Positions 1 to 9,500 are shown, counted from the first letter of the stretch. The stretch: DNA of 64,000 bases from Candidatus Macondimonas diazotrophica (GCF_004684205.1 NZ_SRIO01000006.1:1-64000), one strand, 5' to 3'. Program-made: numbers and translations. The notes: generated by a model not told the origin, from the sequence alone.

Positions 1-585
1 AACCGGCTCGCGCAGCGGACCCGCCGGTAGGCAAATGCCATTCCCAAGGCCGCGCGCACCGTCGATGACCACGATTTCGACATCCCGGGCCAGAGCATGA
101 TGCTGAAGACCATCATCGCAAAGCAGTACCGTACACCCCTGCGAGAGCAACAGGCGCGCGGCAGCCGCGCGATTCGGTCCGGCAGCGACGGGCAACTGGG
201 TACGCTGAGCAATCAGCACCGGCTCATCGCCCACCACCCGGGGATCGCTGTGTGCCGTCACCCGTTGAGGCCACTGCCCGGAGCGCCCCCCATAGCCACG
301 GCACAGAATACCGGGCGCTTCCCCCGCCTCCGCCAGTATTTGAGCCAAGTGGATCACTAGGGGTGTCTTCCCGGTCCCCCCGACGGTGATGTTTCCGACG
401 ACAATCACCGGCACCGGCAAGCGAACCGACGCACGCAAGCCCAGCCGGTAAGGCAGGCCATGCAGTGCCCGGCCCAGCGCATATACACCCGACAGGGGCA
501 ATAAAGGCAGAGCCCGCCAACGTGGCCCGTACCACAACGCCAGAAGTCGTGATTCCAAGCGCCCACGCCAACCAGCCTGGCTCAA
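1..585 (-). CDS. lpxK: Tetraacyldisaccharide 4'-kinase LpxK (3' end outside window)
   Basis: LpxK phosphorylates the 4' position of the lipid A disaccharide precursor at the cytoplasmic face of the inner membrane. The frame reads PVIVVGNITVGGTGKTP (the Walker A-like P-loop with the family's GGTGKTP core), then a CRGYGGR block, then DDGLQHHALARDVEIVVID, all LpxK hallmarks. The N-terminus carries a hydrophobic segment expected of this membrane-associated kinase. The frame is open to base 1, so about 195 codons are visible and the C-terminal part is missing. No ATG fits. A TTG at 585-583 overlaps the msbA stop codon as TTGA, and upstream sequence in frame offers no better start, so the start is tentative. 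It is the last visible gene of the lolC-to-lpxK operon and is translationally coupled to msbA. Confidence 0.93.
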   Translation of the reverse strand, partial: MSQAGWRGRLESRLLALWYGPRWRALPLLPLSGVYALGRALHGLPYRLGLRASVRLPVPVIVVGNITVGGTGKTPLVIHLAQILAEAGEAPGILCRGYGGRSGQWPQRVTAHSDPRVVGDEPVLIAQRTQLPVAAGPNRAAAARLLLSQGCTVLLCDDGLQHHALARDVEIVVIDGARGLGNGICLPAGPLREPV

Positions 586-2348
586 CCAGTCGCCTCCATA
601 TCCCTGAATTGCAACCGATACAGCTCGGCATAGGCGCCGTTCGCCGCCAGCAGTCGCGCGTGACTGCCCCGCTCGATAATCTGCCCATCCTGCATCATCA
701 CGATGCAATCGGCCCGCGTGATCGTCGACAGTCGATGCGCGATGACGAGTGTGGTCCGATCACGCATCAAGGCCTCGAACGCCGCCTGGATATGTCGCTC
801 AGATTCGGTATCCAGTGCCGAAGTCGCCTCATCGAGAATCAGGATCGGGGCGTCCTTGAACAAGGCACGCGCAATTGCCAGGCGCTGACGTTGTCCGCCA
901 GAGAGCAGCACACCTTGCTGTCCGACCGGTGTCCAGACGCCGTCCGGCAGATTCTCGATGAATTCCCAGGCGTGCGCCGCACGCGCAGCCCACTCGATCC
1001 GTTCCAGAACCGGCTCCGGATCTTCTCCATAGGCAATATTGGCAGCGATACTGTCATTGAAGAGAATCACTTCCTGGCCAACCACCGCGATCTGACGGCG
1101 CAAATCGGTCAATCGATAATCGCGAATATCCACGTCATCGATGAGAATCCGGCCACGCTGCGGCTCATAGAATCGTGGAAGTAGATTGACCAGGGAGGTC
1201 TTCCCGCTTCCGGAACGGCCCACCAGAGCGACCGTCTGTCCCGGCTCGATCACCAGATCAATATCTTTGAGAACCTCGCCCTTGGCCGGGTCATAGCAAA
1301 GACGCACCGCCTCGAAAGTCACCGCGCCGTGTACCCGCGCTACGCGGTGTGTCCCAGTATCGGTTTCGCTGGCCACTTCCAGCAGCGCAAAGATGCTCCC
1401 CGCCGCTGCGATTCCTCGCTGCAGCGTGGAGTTGACGGTCGTCAGTTGCTTGAGGGGATTGAGCAAACCCACCATGGCACCGAGAAACGCAGCAAATGCG
1501 CCCGGCGTCATCGCCCCGGAAAGGCTGTCGTTGGTCGCCACATAGACGATACCGGCCATCGGAATCGCGGCGATGAGCTGAATCACCGGATTGCTTGCCG
1601 CCTGGGTGAGCGCGCGCTTCATCAGCAGACGGCGGTTGCGCTCGTTGACCTGCTCGAAGCGACGCGATTCATGGTCTTGGGCCCCAAAGACCTTGGCCAG
1701 TCGCTGGCCCTTGATCACCTCTTCGGAGGCGGTGGTGAGCTCGCCCATGGAATGCTGGATGCGCGTGCTGATGCGGCGAAATCGCTGGCTGATCCATCGA
1801 ATCAGAACGGCAATGAGGGGCGCAATGATGAGTGCGAAGACGGCCAGTCCGGGATTGAGGTAGAACATCAGACCCATGAATCCCACGACCTTGAGACTAT
1901 CGCGGATCATGACCGTGACCGCCTGAGTCGCCGCGTTGGCAACCTGATCCACATTAAACGTCAGGCTGGACAGCAGCTGACCGGAAGCATTGTGGTCGTA
2001 AAACGTGCACGGCAGATGCAGAAAATGGCCGAACAGCTGAGTACGGATGGCCTTGATGACACGCTGGCCAACGTTGGCCATACAATAGTCCGACAGAAAG
2101 GCTGCCACGCCGCGGGCCAGAAAGAGCCCCAGGACCAATGGCGGCATCCAGCGGATGACCATGGGATCGCGTTCCACAAAGCTGCCATCGAGCAACGGCT
2201 TCATGAGCCAAGCGAATGCGGTTTCCGACAGGGCGAAAATCACCATCCCCACGACGGCGGCAAGAAACATGGGCCAATGCGCGAGGCTGTAGCGCAGCAG
2301 GCGCCGATAGATCTCGAACGGCGTCAAGGTGGTCTGTGCTGATGTCAC
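582..2348 (-). CDS. msbA: Lipid A export ATP-binding/permease MsbA
   Basis: Half-size ABC exporter (588 aa) that flips lipid A-core across the inner membrane. The N-terminal ~320 residues hold the six-helix transmembrane domain. The C-terminal nucleotide-binding domain shows Walker A GRSGSGKTS (377-385), the signature LSGGQ (482-486), Walker B LILDEATSALD (D506, E507) and the H-loop histidine in VIAHRLS (about 538), so the ATPase looks intact. It begins with GTG at 2348 in a GTGA overlap with the exbD stop, and its own stop overlaps the probable lpxK start. The msbA-lpxK pair is a common gammaproteobacterial arrangement, which supports MsbA over a drug exporter of the same fold. Confidence 0.95.
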   Translation of the reverse strand: MTSAQTTLTPFEIYRRLLRYSLAHWPMFLAAVVGMVIFALSETAFAWLMKPLLDGSFVERDPMVIRWMPPLVLGLFLARGVAAFLSDYCMANVGQRVIKAIRTQLFGHFLHLPCTFYDHNASGQLLSSLTFNVDQVANAATQAVTVMIRDSLKVVGFMGLMFYLNPGLAVFALIIAPLIAVLIRWISQRFRRISTRIQHSMGELTTASEEVIKGQRLAKVFGAQDHESRRFEQVNERNRRLLMKRALTQAASNPVIQLIAAIPMAGIVYVATNDSLSGAMTPGAFAAFLGAMVGLLNPLKQLTTVNSTLQRGIAAAGSIFALLEVASETDTGTHRVARVHGAVTFEAVRLCYDPAKGEVLKDIDLVIEPGQTVALVGRSGSGKTSLVNLLPRFYEPQRGRILIDDVDIRDYRLTDLRRQIAVVGQEVILFNDSIAANIAYGEDPEPVLERIEWAARAAHAWEFIENLPDGVWTPVGQQGVLLSGGQRQRLAIARALFKDAPILILDEATSALDTESERHIQAAFEALMRDRTTLVIAHRLSTITRADCIVMMQDGQIIERGSHARLLAANGAYAELYRLQFRDMEATG

Positions 2349-2767
2349 GGCGATTCCGTTGGCTGAACGGTCTCGATCACCACATCCCGTATCCCCATCT
2401 GTGCCAGCACATCGAAGACCGTGACCACAGCCTGGTGGCTGGCACGCCCGTCGGCGCGGACCGCGACTCGCCGGTCGCGATCTGTCCCAAGGCTCTGTTC
2501 GAGCGCACGGCGCAGTGTTTCCGGACGGGAATTCACCACGGCCTGCTCTCCGAGGTAGAAACGGCCATTGCGATCCACTGCCACGGTGACCCCCGGATCG
2601 GTTGCCGTTTCCGGAGCCGGCGACGCCTGAGGCAACTCGAGACGCAAACCGGACTGCTTGGCAAAGGTGGTGGTGACCAACAGGAAGATCACGAGCACGA
2701 ACAGTACGTCGATCAGTGAAATGAGATTGACCTCCGGCTCGTCATGGTGGGACCGGCTGAGCTTCAT
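2345..2767 (-). CDS. exbD: Biopolymer transport protein ExbD
   Basis: ExbD (140 aa) is the single-span subunit of the ExbB-ExbD proton-driven motor that energises TonB-like proteins. A short cytoplasmic N-terminus (EPEVNLISLID) leads into a membrane helix (about 14-36) containing the conserved aspartate of LISLIDVLFVLVIFLL, the proton-path residue in ExbD/TolR. The periplasmic domain follows. It starts at ATG 2767 in an ATGA overlap with exbB and ends in a GTGA overlap with msbA. No tonB lies in the window. ExbBD upstream of msbA-lpxK is a recurrent arrangement. Its partner could be TonB encoded elsewhere. Confidence 0.93.
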   Translation of the reverse strand: MKLSRSHHDEPEVNLISLIDVLFVLVIFLLVTTTFAKQSGLRLELPQASPAPETATDPGVTVAVDRNGRFYLGEQAVVNSRPETLRRALEQSLGTDRDRRVAVRADGRASHQAVVTVFDVLAQMGIRDVVIETVQPTESP

Positions 2768-3429
2768 GAAGCCACCGCACGCGCTTTCGGAGACCGGCGG
2801 CGCGGCGCGGACGGCGTTGCCGGAAAACCCCCACCGTACAGGGTATTGATCAAGGCGATGGATGCGGCCTCCATTTCGACAACGATATCAGCAACCCATC
2901 CGCGCAAATAGCGATGCATCGCCAAGGCCGGGATGGCCACGATCAGACCCGCCGCCGTGGTGATGAGTGCTTCGGCAATGCCGTGCGCGAGATCCGCTGG
3001 ATTGCCGACCCCTGCGGAGGTCAGCGCGGAAAACATCCGAATCATGCCGAACACGGTTCCCAGCAGTCCCAGCAGGGGCGTCACACCGGCAATGGTTCCG
3101 AGCGTATTGAGATATCGCTCAAGCTCATGGACTTCATGCCGCCCCGCATCTTCGATGCTTTCCTTGACGGCCGCCCGATCCAGGTGGCGGCTGGCCAGGC
3201 CCGCCGCGAGAACCTTGCCCAAAGGCGAATGGCGGCGCAAACGGAGCACCGCGTCATCATTCAGCTGATCGCTCTTGATCCATTGCTGCACCTGTGGCAT
3301 CAGCTCGGCCGGTACGATGCGCGCGCGGCGCAAGCTCCACAAGCGCTCTGCGACGATGGCCACTGCACCCAGCGAACACAGCAGGATGGGGATCATCACC
3401 CAACCGCCAGCCCGTACCAATTCCCACAT
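2764..3429 (-). CDS. exbB: Biopolymer transport protein ExbB (MotA/TolQ/ExbB family)
   Basis: Polytopic subunit (221 aa) of the ExbBD motor. A first membrane helix near residues 8-25 (GGWVMIPILLCSLGAVAIVAE) is followed by a long cytoplasmic region, then two helices in the conserved family core: LGTIAGVTPLLGLLGTVFGMIRMF and GIAEALITTAAGLIVAIPALA. Those motifs are diagnostic for TolQ/ExbB/MotA. Its position directly before exbD, in an ATGA overlap, distinguishes it from TolQ. A GGAG Shine-Dalgarno sits 8 nt before the ATG. It follows comEC by 65 nt with no terminator visible, so it is probably in the same transcript. Confidence 0.93.
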   Translation of the reverse strand: MWELVRAGGWVMIPILLCSLGAVAIVAERLWSLRRARIVPAELMPQVQQWIKSDQLNDDAVLRLRRHSPLGKVLAAGLASRHLDRAAVKESIEDAGRHEVHELERYLNTLGTIAGVTPLLGLLGTVFGMIRMFSALTSAGVGNPADLAHGIAEALITTAAGLIVAIPALAMHRYLRGWVADIVVEMEAASIALINTLYGGGFPATPSAPRRRSPKARAVAS

Positions 3430-3494
3430 CGACGCTACTCCTGTCCATCACGGCGATCCATCGACCGCATTCTACTTGATCGACCATGGATGCT

Positions 3495-5810
3495 TCATTC
3501 CTTAACACCACACTCGACCGGCAAGTGCCAATACCGGCGCGATCTGCACCGCCACCCAACCACGTGAAGCGCTTTGCCGGGATCGAGGCGCACCTGCACC
3601 GCCCCGGCCTCGCCCGTAGCCACCCATTCACTTCCCTGCCGATCGAGGCGCCGGCGCACAGCCCGCGCGGGAAAGTTCCAGCGATTGCCATATCCTGCCG
3701 CAATCAATGTCCATTGCGGAGCAACCGCTGACAGGAACGTGGCCGATGAGGCCCCTGCGCTGCCGTGATGGCCCGCGATCAGCACATCGGCACGTACATC
3801 CACGCCCTGCTTCAGCAAGATTCGTTCACCCCGGCGTTCCAGGTCGCCCATGACCAGCATCCGTCCCCCCGGCGCCGTGATTTGCAGAACACACGACCCC
3901 TCGTTATCCGAACCGCGATAACCTGCAGGGGGATACAGTACTTCAAACATTACGCCATCCCAGCGCCAGGTCTCGCCGCTTCGGCAGGGACGCGTTCCAG
4001 GGAACGGATGCTCCCCACCACCCAACCATTCGCGCACGGCCATGACCTGGCGCAGACGGACCGCGCCCCCACTGTGGTCGATATCATCATGACTGACGAT
4101 CACCCGATCCACTTGATCGATGCCTTCACTGCGCAGATAGGGTTCAATCACCCACTCGACCGCATCGGTATCGCCCATGCGTGGTCCGGTGTCGTAGAGC
4201 AGAACATGGCGTGCCGTGCGCAAGACGAGAGCCTGCCCTTGGCCGACATCCAGCAGGGTGGCCTCCACGACCCCCGGCTCAATGGGCTGACCCGGTCGGA
4301 TCAGCGCCAGAACGACCAGCAACGCGCCCATGATGCGACCTGGCGTTCCCCGCGGGGCCAGTAACCAGGCCGTACCGCCTATCATCATCCCCACCCCGAT
4401 CCAATCCAGCATGGGCAGACTGCTTGCCGCAACCGGCCAGCTCGCCAACCCTGCCCACGGCGTCCACAGGACCGACAGCGTGGTCGCCGCAGCGCCCAAC
4501 AATGGCGTGGCCAAGGCCGGGAAAAGCGCCCCCAGCAGCGTGCCGGCAAGGATCAACGGCAGCAACAGCACGCTGAATACCGGGACCAGAATCAAGTTGG
4601 CTGCAGGTGCCACCCACGACAGACGGCCAAAAGCGAGCAGCAACAATGGCGCCAATCCCAGCGTGACCAGCCACTGGGCGCGCACCAGAGCGCTCAGGCC
4701 GCGCCAGCGCCCAAGTCGTCCGCCGAATCCGGCATACAGGCAGCCCACCGCGCCAAACGACAGCCAGGTACCCGGCGCCAGAGCTGCTCGTGGGTCAAGG
4801 GTCAACACCAAAGCCAGTGTCGTCAGAAGGAGTCTGGCCCCGGACCGTTCGCGGCGCCACCAGAGTGCGGCCACGAAAGCTGCCATCATCAGCAGCGCGC
4901 GCTGGACCGGGACTGAAAATCCCGCGAGAAGACCATAGGCGCCGCCCGCACCCAGTAACGCAATCGCACCAGCCCTGGGCGCGGCCAAGCGCAAGGCCAC
5001 CGCCGGCAAGCGTGGCCACAACCAGCGGGTCAAGGCGTACACGGGTGCAGAAGCCATCAGAATGTGCTGCCCCGATACCACCGCGATATGGCTCGTACCG
5101 GTGTCGCGGAATACTCGCCATTGCTCGGATGTCACCGCGCCCTGATCACCGAGGGCCAACGCACGGATAAGCCCGGCATGGGGATGATCGGCCAAGGCCC
5201 GTTCCAGGTTTTGCGCCAGGTGACCCCGAAGGCGAGCCAGGCCCCAAGGGGCAGCCTCGAGCCGCCCGTTGGCGGAATCCTCCCGAACATAGCCAGTCGC
5301 AACGATGTTCTGCCGGAACAGCCAGGTTTCGTAATCGAAGACTCCCGGATTGCGCAGTCCCCGGGCAGCGCGCAGACGCAGCGTCAAGCGCCAGGTTTCA
5401 CCCGGTCTGTAGAGGCGGCCCTGACCGTAATCGGAAATCCGCAGCCGTGCGCCGGACACGACGACCGCCGGCCCCGCATCGCTCGACACCACTTCAGCCA
5501 GCAAGCGCTGATGGATTCCACGAGATTGCGGAAAGTCCAGGATGCGAACCACCACGGTGGTGGTTACGCCCCGAGGCGGCAATTCGGGGCGTTGAGCCAG
5601 AAGCGCCGCACCTGAAACCGCGGCCCACCAGATCCCGGTCATTACTGCGGCCAATGGCAACATCCAGCGTGAACGGGTGGCGACCGCTGCCACCATGGCG
5701 CCCAGCGGGATCAGGCCCAAGAACAGGCATTGTCGGAACCCCGGCAGTACCGGGCTGAGCTGAAGCGCCAACATGCCCGCGACATAGGCCGCCAGAACCA
5801 CCGCGGGCAT
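3495..5810 (-). CDS. comEC: DNA internalisation protein ComEC/Rec2
   Basis: Large inner-membrane protein (771 aa) proposed to form the channel for single-stranded DNA during natural transformation. The order is: N-terminal hydrophobic helices, a soluble DUF4131 region, a central polytopic 'Competence' domain (about 230-500, including GLIRALALGDQGAVTSEQW and FRDTGTSHIAVVSGQH), and a C-terminal metallo-beta-lactamase-like domain. That domain carries DVGQGQALVL, SHDDIDHSGG (near residue 572) and AGHHGSAGASS, so the metal-binding pattern is preserved. It starts 12 nt after lolD. ComEC between lolCD and exbBD-msbA-lpxK is common in gammaproteobacteria. Its presence suggests DNA uptake potential, but no other competence genes are in the window. 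Confidence 0.93.
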   Translation of the reverse strand: MPAVVLAAYVAGMLALQLSPVLPGFRQCLFLGLIPLGAMVAAVATRSRWMLPLAAVMTGIWWAAVSGAALLAQRPELPPRGVTTTVVVRILDFPQSRGIHQRLLAEVVSSDAGPAVVVSGARLRISDYGQGRLYRPGETWRLTLRLRAARGLRNPGVFDYETWLFRQNIVATGYVREDSANGRLEAAPWGLARLRGHLAQNLERALADHPHAGLIRALALGDQGAVTSEQWRVFRDTGTSHIAVVSGQHILMASAPVYALTRWLWPRLPAVALRLAAPRAGAIALLGAGGAYGLLAGFSVPVQRALLMMAAFVAALWWRRERSGARLLLTTLALVLTLDPRAALAPGTWLSFGAVGCLYAGFGGRLGRWRGLSALVRAQWLVTLGLAPLLLLAFGRLSWVAPAANLILVPVFSVLLLPLILAGTLLGALFPALATPLLGAAATTLSVLWTPWAGLASWPVAASSLPMLDWIGVGMMIGGTAWLLAPRGTPGRIMGALLVVLALIRPGQPIEPGVVEATLLDVGQGQALVLRTARHVLLYDTGPRMGDTDAVEWVIEPYLRSEGIDQVDRVIVSHDDIDHSGGAVRLRQVMAVREWLGGGEHPFPGTRPCRSGETWRWDGVMFEVLYPPAGYRGSDNEGSCVLQITAPGGRMLVMGDLERRGERILLKQGVDVRADVLIAGHHGSAGASSATFLSAVAPQWTLIAAGYGNRWNFPARAVRRRLDRQGSEWVATGEAGAVQVRLDPGKALHVVGWRCRSRRYWHLPVECGVKE

Positions 5811-5822
5811 TACCGCCCGCCA

Positions 5823-6509
5823 TCAGAAAGGGTGCAGACTCCCTGCCTCGAGGCGCAGTACCCGATCCATGCGGTGCGCCAGATTGATGTCATGGGTGAC
5901 GATGAGGAAGCTCGTTCCCAATTGGCGATTGAGCGTTTGCATGAGGTCATAGATATGGCCGGCGGTTCCGGGATCAAGGTTACCCGTAGGTTCATCGGCC
6001 AAAACACAGGGCGGTTCAGTGACGAGTGCCCGCGCCAAGGCGGCCCGCTGACGCTCACCACCGGAAAGTTGAGCCGGCCGATGATGCAGGCGTCCGCCCA
6101 GGCCCACCCGCTCCAGCATATTTTGGGCGCGATCCTCAGCCTCCTGGGGTGCCGCGCGACGCAGCAACAGCGGCATGGCCACGTTCTCGAGTGCACTGAA
6201 CTCCGGCATCAGATGATGAAACTGGTAGACGAAGCCCATCGCCCGATTGCGCAGCCGGCCCCGCGCCGCGTTGCCAAGGCGGTGCATCGATTCACCAAGC
6301 ACCTTGACCTCGCCCGCAACGGGACGCTCCAAGCCGCCCAGTAGATGCAGCAACGTACTTTTGCCCGACCCGGATGCCCCTACGATGGCGACCTGTTCTC
6401 CGGCAGACAGTGTCAGATCCACGCCATCGAGCACCGGCACTTCGCTCTGTCCCTGTCGAAACCGCTGCACCAGACCCTGACAGGTCAGTACCGTTTGCGG
6501 ATCACTCAT
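5823..6509 (-). CDS. lolD: Lipoprotein-releasing ABC transporter ATP-binding protein LolD
   Basis: Cytoplasmic ATPase (228 aa) of the LolCDE complex that extracts outer-membrane lipoproteins from the inner membrane and hands them to LolA. Walker [10 protein letters not shown] lies at 44-52, the signature LSGGE at 148-152 and Walker [12 protein letters not shown] at about 169-179. The string LLGGLERP and the following region fit the LolD/MacB subgroup, and location next to lolC selects LolD. The start at 6509 (MSDPQ) overlaps the lolC stop by 8 nt. Longer readings into lolC are an unlikely extension, since they add only lolC antiframe sequence with no homologous N-terminus. Confidence 0.95.
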   Translation of the reverse strand: MSDPQTVLTCQGLVQRFRQGQSEVPVLDGVDLTLSAGEQVAIVGASGSGKSTLLHLLGGLERPVAGEVKVLGESMHRLGNAARGRLRNRAMGFVYQFHHLMPEFSALENVAMPLLLRRAAPQEAEDRAQNMLERVGLGGRLHHRPAQLSGGERQRAALARALVTEPPCVLADEPTGNLDPGTAGHIYDLMQTLNRQLGTSFLIVTHDINLAHRMDRVLRLEAGSLHPF

Positions 6510-7749
6510 AGCGCAATGCCTCAGCCGGATCGATGCGCGCCGCACGCCAAGCAGGGTACAGAGTCGAGAGCAAAGACAATGCAAACGCCAGGACGGAGAT
6601 GCGAACCACGTCCGTGATTTCAAGGCGTGAGGGCAGCTCGCTGATGTAATAGACATCGGCCGGCAGAAACTGGAATCCCGCCGCTCGTTCGATGAATGGA
6701 ACCAGCGTCTCCACGTTGAGCGCAATCAGAACGCCAACCGCCACGCCGGCCAGGGTTCCCACGGTACCGATCAACACACCCTGGACGATGAACACGCCCA
6801 TGATGCTGGCCGGGGACGCGCCGAGCGTGCGCAGGATGGCGATATCGCCCTGCTTGTCAGTCACCACCATCACCAGCGTGGAGACAATGTTAAACGCCGC
6901 CACCCCGACGATCATGGCCAGGATGATGAACATCACCGTCTTTTCGGTTCGGATGGCGCGGAAGAAATTGGCGTGGCGGCGGGTCCAGTCCGTCGCGAAG
7001 TATCCCGGATCGAGCACCTGAACCAGATCTCGACTCACCTGTGGCGCCCGATAGACATCATCGAGCTTGAGCCGCACACCGCTCACCGCGTCGCCCAGAC
7101 TCATCAGCCGGGCCGCGTCGGCCAGATGTACAAAGGCCTGCGTCCGATCGTATTCGTACATGCCGACCTCGAACACGCCGACGACGCGGAACCGCCGCAG
7201 ACGTGGGATCAGCCCAGCTGGCGTCAGATTGGCCTGCGGCACCATCAGATCGACCGCATCCCCGATTCCCACGCCCAATGCTTCGGCTAGCGCCTTGCCG
7301 AGAACGACGCCATAACCCCCGTCGGTCAGGTCTTCCAGTCGGCCTGCCACCATGCGCTGCCCGACTTCAGAAACCTGGCCTTCACGCGCTGGCAACACCC
7401 CGTAGAGCATGCCGCCCGTGAGAATCCGGCCATGGCGAAAAATGGCCTCGCCTTCGATGTAAGGTGCGGTGCCGATCACATGAGGATGCCCAGCCACCTG
7501 ATCCGCCAATCGCGGCCACTGCTCGACGCGGATATCGAAATTGCTGACGGTGGCGTGCGCCGTCATGCCGAGGATGCGCTGACGCAACTCCTGCTCGAAA
7601 CCATTCATCACCGACAGCACCACGATCAATGCAGCCACACCCAGCATCACCCCGAGCATCGAGATGAGCGAGATGAACGAGATGAAGTGGTTGCGCCGGC
7701 GAGAGCGGCTGTAGCGCAAACCAATGAACAGTTCAAAGGGGCGAAACAT
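6502..7749 (-). CDS. lolC: Lipoprotein-releasing ABC transporter permease LolC/LolE
   Basis: Inner-membrane permease (415 aa) of the lipoprotein sorting ABC transporter. It has the MacB/FtsX topology: one helix near 25-48 ([26 protein letters not shown], the LolC/E signature), a large periplasmic domain, then three C-terminal helices with the FtsX-like core ([23 protein letters not shown]). It ends [19 protein letters not shown], typical of the family. Only one permease gene is present next to lolD, so this may act as a homodimer (the LolF-type arrangement) or pair with a LolE elsewhere. No Shine-Dalgarno precedes the ATG. See the promoter at 7758-7786. Confidence 0.94.
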   Translation of the reverse strand: MFRPFELFIGLRYSRSRRRNHFISFISLISMLGVMLGVAALIVVLSVMNGFEQELRQRILGMTAHATVSNFDIRVEQWPRLADQVAGHPHVIGTAPYIEGEAIFRHGRILTGGMLYGVLPAREGQVSEVGQRMVAGRLEDLTDGGYGVVLGKALAEALGVGIGDAVDLMVPQANLTPAGLIPRLRRFRVVGVFEVGMYEYDRTQAFVHLADAARLMSLGDAVSGVRLKLDDVYRAPQVSRDLVQVLDPGYFATDWTRRHANFFRAIRTEKTVMFIILAMIVGVAAFNIVSTLVMVVTDKQGDIAILRTLGASPASIMGVFIVQGVLIGTVGTLAGVAVGVLIALNVETLVPFIERAAGFQFLPADVYYISELPSRLEITDVVRISVLAFALSLLSTLYPAWRAARIDPAEALRYE

Positions 7750-7757
7750 AGGGGCGC

Positions 7758-7786
7758 ATTAGAGCACAAATCCCGAGCGGTGCGAA
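7758..7786 (-). promoter_or_regulatory. Candidate sigma-70 promoter of lolC operon, possibly leaderless
   Basis: On the minus strand a -35 TTCGCA (7786-7781) and a -10 TCTAAT (7763-7758) are separated by exactly 17 nt. The lolC ATG begins 9 nt after the -10, so transcription would start within a base or two of the start codon, and no Shine-Dalgarno is present. The match is moderate (4/6 and 5/6). Confidence 0.4.
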
Positions 7787-7863
7787 TGCGTACCGACACA
7801 AGATCCGACGCGGCCGTCGCCGCCTCCACTCACCCGCCCCGAGCCCCTGGAAAATCGACGGCA

Positions 7864-9045
7864 CTACCTCTGGTCCGCGTGCGCGAAGCGAAACAGTCCC
7901 AGCAAGGCCAGCGCGGTGACGAGAGCCCCGAACCCAAACGTCGCAGACGCCCCATACCCGCTCCACAGCACGCCAGCCAGCGCACTGGCGAGAAAAGTCG
8001 CGATCCCGGTGGCCAGATGAAACACACCGAAGGCGGTTCCGCGCAATTCGGGCGGCGCCGCGTCCGCGATCAGCGTCGACAGCAGACCTTGCGTCAAACC
8101 CATGTGCAAGCCCCACAACACCACCCCGCCCATCAACATACCCGTACCAGAGGCACTGGCCAGAACCAGATCCGATGCGATCAACACCACCAGACCCGCC
8201 GCCATCAGCAGCCGACGGGAGCGGTGATCCGCCAGGACACCGGCGGGATAGGCCGAAGCCGCATAGGCCAGATTCATCACCACCATCACGAGGGGGACTT
8301 GGCGCATTGCGAATCCGAGATCTTCGGCGCGCAGCACCAGAAATGCCTCGCTGAAACGCGCCAGGGTGAGCAGACTGGCAAAGCCCAGCGCGGCCCAGTA
8401 TCGACCCGGCAGATCGCTCAATACCGATAGCCTGAGTGGTGACGACGGCGGTGAAGCCGGCGCGGCCCGCGGCGGCTCGCGAACCATCAGCATCAGGATC
8501 AACACCGACAGTACCGCGGGGATTACCGCCACCGACATCACCGCGCGGATATCCCCGGCGAACCATCCCATCAAGATCAGCGCCAGCAGAGGACCGGCCA
8601 CGGCGCCGACGGTGTCGAGCGCCTGGCGCAGGCCGTAGGCCGCACCGCGAACGGCCTGTGGCGTGAGATCGGCCACCAGCGCGTCACGCGGCGCGCCGCG
8701 AATGCCTTTGCCGACGCGATCGATAAATCGCGCCACCAGAACAGTCGTCGCGCTGCCCGCCAACGGAAACAGCGGCTTCACCAGCGCCGCCAACCCATAA
8801 CCCAGAACCGTGAGCCCTTTGCGTCGACGCACCCGATCACTCAGCACGCCGGAGAACACCTTGGCCAGGGCAGCCGTGGCCTCGGCGATTCCTTCGATCA
8901 TCCCGACCACCGCCACTGAGGTCCCGAGCGTCACCACCAGAAACACCGGCAACAGGCTATGGATCAGCTCCGAGGAGGTGTCCATCAGCAAACTGACGCT
9001 GCCCAAGGCCCATATCGCTCCAGGAAGGCGGGGACGCGCAGACAT
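7864..9045 (-). CDS. Major facilitator superfamily transporter
   Basis: A 12-helix secondary transporter of 393 aa. The N-half carries the MFS loop 2-3 signature as GVLSDRVRRRKG and the conserved ARFIDRVGKGIRGAPRDALVADL segment typical of a subfamily of putative sugar/multidrug-type MFS proteins, with a repeat of the pattern in the C-half (AGVLADHRSRR). The substrate cannot be read from sequence. The start was chosen by the ribosome-binding site: GAGGAG (9059-9054) is 8 nt before the ATG at 9045, whereas the in-frame ATG at 9051 is only 2 nt away and the GTG at 9054 overlaps it. The gene stands alone between lolC and tRNA-Ser, and its 3' end reaches the lolC promoter region. Confidence 0.85.
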   Translation of the reverse strand: MSARPRLPGAIWALGSVSLLMDTSSELIHSLLPVFLVVTLGTSVAVVGMIEGIAEATAALAKVFSGVLSDRVRRRKGLTVLGYGLAALVKPLFPLAGSATTVLVARFIDRVGKGIRGAPRDALVADLTPQAVRGAAYGLRQALDTVGAVAGPLLALILMGWFAGDIRAVMSVAVIPAVLSVLILMLMVREPPRAAPASPPSSPLRLSVLSDLPGRYWAALGFASLLTLARFSEAFLVLRAEDLGFAMRQVPLVMVVMNLAYAASAYPAGVLADHRSRRLLMAAGLVVLIASDLVLASASGTGMLMGGVVLWGLHMGLTQGLLSTLIADAAPPELRGTAFGVFHLATGIATFLASALAGVLWSGYGASATFGFGALVTALALLGLFRFAHADQR

Positions 9046-9083
9046 GACCATCACTCCTCAGGGCAAATCGATTGCGCATGGCT

Positions 9084-9111
9084 TTTACTGCCCTACGAAA
9101 TCCGCTATAGT
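9084..9111 (+). promoter_or_regulatory. Candidate promoter of tRNA-Ser
   Basis: -35 TTTACT (9084-9089) and -10 TATAGT (9106-9111) with a 16-nt spacer lie 12 nt before the mature tRNA, followed by a GC-rich discriminator-like stretch (TCACGCCCCCGC), as expected for a stringently controlled tRNA promoter. Confidence 0.5.
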
Positions 9112-9123
9112 TCACGCCCCCGC

Positions 9124-9213
9124 GGAGAGGTGCCGGAGCGGTTGAACGGGGCGGTCTCGAAAACCGTTGATCCCGCAAGGGATCCGAGGGTTCGAATCCC
9201 TCCTTCTCCGCCA
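9124..9213 (+). tRNA. serU: tRNA-Ser(CGA)
   Basis: A 90-nt class II tRNA including an encoded CCA. The acceptor stem GGAGAGG pairs with CTTCTCC (9203-9209, one G-T wobble). The anticodon stem GCGGT/ACCGT encloses the loop CTCGAAA, giving anticodon CGA. The long variable arm (GATCCCGCAAGGGATC) is the serine hallmark, and the T arm GAGGG-TTCGAAT-CCCTC is perfect. It closely resembles E. coli serU. No integrase or duplicated 3' end suggesting use as an attachment site is visible nearby. Confidence 0.97.
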
Positions 9214-9500
9214 ATCCCGCCTGTCCCGCAAGCCACGCCGCGGTAACCCCATCGGCCTTACATGGGATCCCGGTGCAGCGAACGCCCCACCCCCATTGAT
9301 CCCGGCGGCTGATCCGCATTCAGGCATGCAATTCGGAGATCCGGCCAAGCCCCCGTCGGGCGGCTTATCCCCTTCTCGCCGTCGTCCTCACGATGATCAT
9401 GAGCGCCGCAGACACGGGCGCTTGAGCTGGCGAGCCACCGCCTGACGCCGGTAATCCGTGTCGAGCCGCCGAGATTCCCTTCCCCGCAGGGATGATGCGT
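9214..9500. other. Gene-free stretch between tRNA-Ser and gspM
   Basis: This 287-nt region sits where some T2SS operons carry gspN. No reading frame on either strand looks coding, and I see no good terminator: the stem around GCCCCCGTCGGGCGGC at about 9349-9365 is short and lacks a T tract. Confidence 0.5.

Noticed and set aside
9124-9213. tRNA-Ser as an integration site of a mobile element
   Set aside because: No integrase, no repeat of the tRNA 3' end and ordinary housekeeping genes follow.
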